Assembly: GCA_016189835.1 (NCBI GenBank)
Contig: JACPRU010000046.1
Location: forward strand, 21,541 to 85,540
From: Deltaproteobacteria bacterium
GTDB taxonomy: Bacteria > Desulfobacterota > Binatia > JACPRU01
Length of the DNA: 64,000 bases
Direction: 5' to 3'
Shown piece after piece: positions 60,347 through 64,000 of this stretch. Every line of letters begins with the position of its first letter. The stretch's first letter is position 1. A program made the position numbers and the translations under genes. Below the pieces are notes generated by a model. That model made no database searches. It saw only the letters and a program-made list of their open reading frames with translations, and had not been told where the DNA came from.

Positions 60347-60784
60347 TTACTCCGCGGCCTTCTCGTCGAGCACGATCGTGACGTGGCTGGTGCGCTTGAG
60401 CAGCGGCGTGGCTCGGCCCTGGGCGCGCGGCAGAAAGCGCTTGACCGTCGGCCCCGGCCCGACCTCGATGCGCTTCACGAACAGCGTATCGACGTCGAGG
60501 TTCTTGTTGTTCTCGGCGTTGGCGATCCCGGAGCGCAACGCTCGGGCGACGAGCTTCGCCCCCTTGCGGGGGATGAACTCGAGCATCGACAGCGCCTCTT
60601 CCACCCGCTTGCCGCGGATCTGATCGCACACCAGGCGAATCTTCTGCGCCGAGATCCGCAGGTGGTGGCTGACGGACATCGCTTTCGGGCGGGCGAACCG
60701 GCGCCGTTCGGCGCGTACGCGCTTCTTGGCCCGCCGCTTCGCCTTCTCGGGCCGCGTTTCCTGCGGGGTGGGGTTGGATTCCAT
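60347..60784 (-). CDS. rplV: 50S ribosomal protein L22 with basic N-terminal extension
   Basis: [54 protein letters not shown]. Confidence 0.97.
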   Translation of the reverse strand: MESNPTPQETRPEKAKRRAKKRVRAERRRFARPKAMSVSHHLRISAQKIRLVCDQIRGKRVEEALSMLEFIPRKGAKLVARALRSGIANAENNKNLDVDTLFVKRIEVGPGPTVKRFLPRAQGRATPLLKRTSHVTIVLDEKAAE

Positions 60785-60787
60785 GAC

Positions 60788-61111
60788 TCAGACCTTCGGC
60801 GCGGCGGCCGGCGCGGCCGGCGCCGGAGCCGTGCTCCTCACCTCGGCCTTGCGGTCTCCGGAGTGGCCGTGGAACGTGCGGGTGGGGGAGAACTCGCCGA
60901 GCTTGTGGCCGATCATGTTCTCGGTCTCGTAGACGGGGATGAACTTTCTGCCGTTGTGCACCGCGAAGGTGTGGCCGATCATCTCGGGGATGATCGTCGA
61001 CCGCCGCGACCACGTCTTCACCACACTCCGCTGATTGGCCTCGTTCAGCGCCTGCACCTTCTTCAGCAGATGCCCGTCGATGAACGGTCCCTTCTTGATC
61101 GAGCGCGCCAT
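60788..61111 (-). CDS. rpsS: 30S ribosomal protein S19
   Basis: [61 protein letters not shown]. Confidence 0.97.
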   Translation of the reverse strand: MARSIKKGPFIDGHLLKKVQALNEANQRSVVKTWSRRSTIIPEMIGHTFAVHNGRKFIPVYETENMIGHKLGEFSPTRTFHGHSGDRKAEVRSTAPAPAAPAAAPKV

Positions 61112-61136
61112 GGGTGTTTCGTCTCCGAGCTGCGGA

Positions 61137-61961
61137 CTATCTGCGTCCTCGTCGCGTGATGATGTCCTGGTTCGTCCGCTTGTTGTGGCGGGTCTTGTAG
61201 CCCTTGGTCGGCACACCCCACGGCGTCTGCGGGTGATTGCCCTTGGAGCGGCCCTCACCGCCGCCGTGCGGATGGTCCACCGGATTCATCGCCACGCCCC
61301 GGACCCTCGAGCGCCTGCCGAGCCATCGCGTGCGCCCGGCCTTGCCGATCGAGACGTTCTCGTGGTCGAGGTTGCCGACTTGCCCGACGGTCGCGCGGCA
61401 CTCGATGCGCACCCGGCGGAGCTCTCCCGAAGGCATCTTCAGCAGAGCGTGCGGACCTTCCTTCGCCATCAGCTGGATGCCCGCGCCCGCGCTGCGTCCG
61501 AGCTGAGCGCCCTTGCCCGGGCGAAGCTCGACGTTGTGGACGATCGTGCCGAGCGGGATCTGCTGTAGCGCCAGCGCGTTGCCGGGCTTGATGTCCGCGC
61601 CGCTCCCCGACACCACCTCGTCGCCGACGGCGCAGCCGATCGGCGCGATGATGTAGCGCTTCTCGCCGTCCCGATAGTGCAGCAGCGCGATGCGCGCCGA
61701 GCGGTTGGGATCGTACTCGATCGAGGCGACGCGCGCCGGAATGCCGTCCTTGTCGCGCTTGAAGTCGACGACCCGGTAGTGCTGCCGGTGGCCGCCGCCG
61801 ATGTGCCGCATGGTCATGCGGCCGAGGTTGTTGCGCCCGCCCGTCTTGCGGCGGGGCTCGAGGAGGCTCTTTTCCGGCGTGCTGCGCGTGATCTCCGCGA
61901 AGTCGTAGCCGGTCATGAAGCGGCGGCCCTTGGAGGTCGGTTTGTAGGTCTTGAGGCCCAT
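61137..61961 (-). CDS. rplB: 50S ribosomal protein L2
   Basis: [80 protein letters not shown]. Confidence 0.97.
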   Translation of the reverse strand: MGLKTYKPTSKGRRFMTGYDFAEITRSTPEKSLLEPRRKTGGRNNLGRMTMRHIGGGHRQHYRVVDFKRDKDGIPARVASIEYDPNRSARIALLHYRDGEKRYIIAPIGCAVGDEVVSGSGADIKPGNALALQQIPLGTIVHNVELRPGKGAQLGRSAGAGIQLMAKEGPHALLKMPSGELRRVRIECRATVGQVGNLDHENVSIGKAGRTRWLGRRSRVRGVAMNPVDHPHGGGEGRSKGNHPQTPWGVPTKGYKTRHNKRTNQDIITRRGRR

Positions 61962-61966
61962 CGCCG

Positions 61967-62257
61967 TTACGCCCCCTCGAAGAAGTCGATCGTCTGGCCC
62001 TCGGCGAGGGTGACGTAGGCCTTCTTCCAGTCCGATCGCTTGCCGACCCCTTTGGCCGTGCGCCGCCGCTTGCCGAGCAGGTTGATCGTGTGCACCTTCT
62101 CGACCCTCACCTTGAAGAAGCTCTCCACGGCGCGGCGGATCTGCTCTTTGTTGGCGTCGCGCCGAACGCGAAACACCACCTGGTTCGAGGATTCGTTCAC
62201 CAGCGTCCCCTTCTCGGTGATCAGGGGCGCGATCAGGATCTCGAGCGGAGAGCTCAT
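61967..62257 (-). CDS. rplW: 50S ribosomal protein L23
   Basis: [60 protein letters not shown]. Confidence 0.96.
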   Translation of the reverse strand: MSSPLEILIAPLITEKGTLVNESSNQVVFRVRRDANKEQIRRAVESFFKVRVEKVHTINLLGKRRRTAKGVGKRSDWKKAYVTLAEGQTIDFFEGA

Positions 62258-62886
62258 GCCGACAGACGCTCCTCGAGGCGCTTCAACGCCTCGGCGGTGA
62301 GGATCACGTGCTCGTGCGCGAGCAGGTCGTACACGTTGAGGCCGGCGACCTCGATGACCTTCAGCGCCGGAACGTTGCGGGCCGCGCGCTCGAGCAGGGC
62401 GTCGTGCGCGGGCAGCACGATCAGGCCGGAACGGACCTCCAGCACCGCGAGCGCCTTCACCATGTCGCGGGTCTTGCCGCTCTCGACGGCGAGCCGATCG
62501 AGGACCACCAGGCGCCCCTCGCGGTTCTTCGCGGACAGCGCCACGCAGAGGGCCCGACGGCGGGCCGTGGCGGGCAGGCGGTACGAGTAGTCGCGCGGCA
62601 GCGGCCCGAACACGGTCGCGCCGCCGACCCACTGCGCGGCCCGGGTGCTGCCCTGGCGGGCGCGGCCCGTTCCCTTCTGCTTCCAGGGCTTCTTCCCACC
62701 GCCCCTGACGAAGGCTCGGGTCTTGGTCGAGTGCGTGCCCCGCCGTCGATTGGCGAGCTGCATCTTCACGGTCTCGTAGAGAAGGTGCGAGCGCAGCGGC
62801 TGGGCGAAGATCGCCGACGGCAGCTCGACCTCGCCGAGGGCCTGCTTGGTTTGCGAGTACAGCGGGACGCGAAGGGCCTCAGCCAC
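62254..62886 (-). CDS. rplD: 50S ribosomal protein L4
   Basis: [55 protein letters not shown]. Confidence 0.97.
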   Translation of the reverse strand: MAEALRVPLYSQTKQALGEVELPSAIFAQPLRSHLLYETVKMQLANRRRGTHSTKTRAFVRGGGKKPWKQKGTGRARQGSTRAAQWVGGATVFGPLPRDYSYRLPATARRRALCVALSAKNREGRLVVLDRLAVESGKTRDMVKALAVLEVRSGLIVLPAHDALLERAARNVPALKVIEVAGLNVYDLLAHEHVILTAEALKRLEERLSA

Positions 62887-63532
62887 GGCTTCCCCCTGAC
62901 GCCTTGACGGCGGGCCGCACGAACACGAGGCCGCCCCGCGCGCCCGGCACCGCTCCGCGCAGCAGCAGCACGTTGTCGTCGGGACGGACGGCGACCACGG
63001 CGAGGTTCTGCGTGGTGACGCGCACCGCGCCCATCTGGCCGGCCATTCGCTTGTTCTTGAAGACGCGGCCGGGATGGGTGCGGTTGCCGATCGAGCCGCC
63101 GTGGCGGAAGTATTCGTGCGTACCGTGCGTCGCCGGAAAGCCGCTGAACCCGTGGCGCTTGATCACGCCCTGATAGCCGCGCCCCTTGGTCACGCCGGTC
63201 ACGTCGACGAGGTCGCCCTCCTGGAAGAGGTCCCCGACCTTCAGCTCGCCGCCGACCTCCAGATCGACGGCGCCGCGGAACTCGCGCAGCGTCGCGACCA
63301 TCCTGCCGGCCTTCTTGCGGTGTTCGCGCTCGGCCTTGGTCATGCGCTGCGTCTTCTTCTCGCCGAAGCCGAGCTGCACGCCCTCGTAGCCGTCCTTCTC
63401 GGCCGTGCGCTTCTGCACGACCGTGCACGGCCCGGCGACGATGACGGTCACCGGCACGAGCTCGCCGCCCTTGGCGAAGACCTGCGTCATGCCGATCTTC
63501 TTGCCGATCAATCCCAGTTTGCTGGTCGCCAT
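62879..63532 (-). CDS. rplC: 50S ribosomal protein L3
   Basis: [61 protein letters not shown]-type core. Confidence 0.97.
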   Translation of the reverse strand: MATSKLGLIGKKIGMTQVFAKGGELVPVTVIVAGPCTVVQKRTAEKDGYEGVQLGFGEKKTQRMTKAEREHRKKAGRMVATLREFRGAVDLEVGGELKVGDLFQEGDLVDVTGVTKGRGYQGVIKRHGFSGFPATHGTHEYFRHGGSIGNRTHPGRVFKNKRMAGQMGAVRVTTQNLAVVAVRPDDNVLLLRGAVPGARGGLVFVRPAVKASGGSRG

Positions 63533-63548
63533 GGATCGCCCGCGCCCG

Positions 63549-63863
63549 TCACTGCAGCTTGATCTCGACGTCGACGCCAGCCGCCAGGTCGAGCTTGCCG
63601 AGGGCGTCGATGGTTTGTTGGGTCGGCTCGAGGATGTCGAGCAGCCGCTTGTGCGTTCTCATCTCGAACTGCTCGCGCGACTTCTTATCGACGTGCGGGG
63701 AGCGGTTCACCGTGAACCTCTCGATCCGCGTGGGCAAAGGAATCGGCCCCGCCACCCGTCCGCCGGTACGCTTCACGGTCTCGACGATCTCCTTCACCGA
63801 CTGATCGAGCAGGCGGTGATCGTACGCCTTGAGACGGATGCGAATCTTCTCGTTCATCGGCAC
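63549..63863 (-). CDS. rpsJ: 30S ribosomal protein S10
   Basis: [73 protein letters not shown]. Confidence 0.97.
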   Translation of the reverse strand: MPMNEKIRIRLKAYDHRLLDQSVKEIVETVKRTGGRVAGPIPLPTRIERFTVNRSPHVDKKSREQFEMRTHKRLLDILEPTQQTIDALGKLDLAAGVDVEIKLQ

Positions 63864-63876
63864 GCTTTCTCGGCGG

Positions 63877-64000
<124 letters not shown>

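Overview
High-GC, apparently Gram-negative bacterial chromosome segment (Omp85-type barrel protein, Tat-type signal, porin remnant). No CRISPR array, transposase, integrase or phage module was seen. Left to right: (1) a minus-strand translation cluster tRNA-Val(GAC)-thrS-infC-rpmI-rplT-pheS-pheT, with pheT running off the left edge; (2) AI-2E-type permease, Omp85-like protein, MFS transporters, amidase, methyltransferase, and two degraded genes (thiolase-like, 3-hydroxyisobutyrate dehydrogenase-like); (3) a phosphate/polyphosphate region: pit + DUF47, pstSCAB-phoU-phoB-phoR, then ppk-CHAD-ppx/HD-CYTH-sixA-nudix, interrupted by a Co-type nitrile hydratase operon (beta-alpha-activator) followed by a hemerythrin-like gene; (4) thrH, a glycosyltransferase, and a BCP/PrxQ-type peroxiredoxin whose peroxidatic Cys codon is an in-frame TGA followed by a hairpin, so a likely selenoprotein split by ORF callers; (5) an SxtJ-like / carbamoyltransferase / DUF5989 / DegT aminotransferase module; (6) an orphan type II DMSO-reductase-family catalytic subunit; (7) the S10-spc-alpha ribosomal superoperon, from a partial tuf to rplQ. 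Other observations are a triple 11-bp-periodic Pho-box-like repeat before pstS, a probable AUC start for infC, a REP-like hairpin family with two copies inside the alpha operon, and a 94-bp tandem duplication between pstB and phoU. Many long ORFs in the supplied track are antisense or shadow frames caused by high GC and were rejected. All calls come from reading the sequence; no searches were run.
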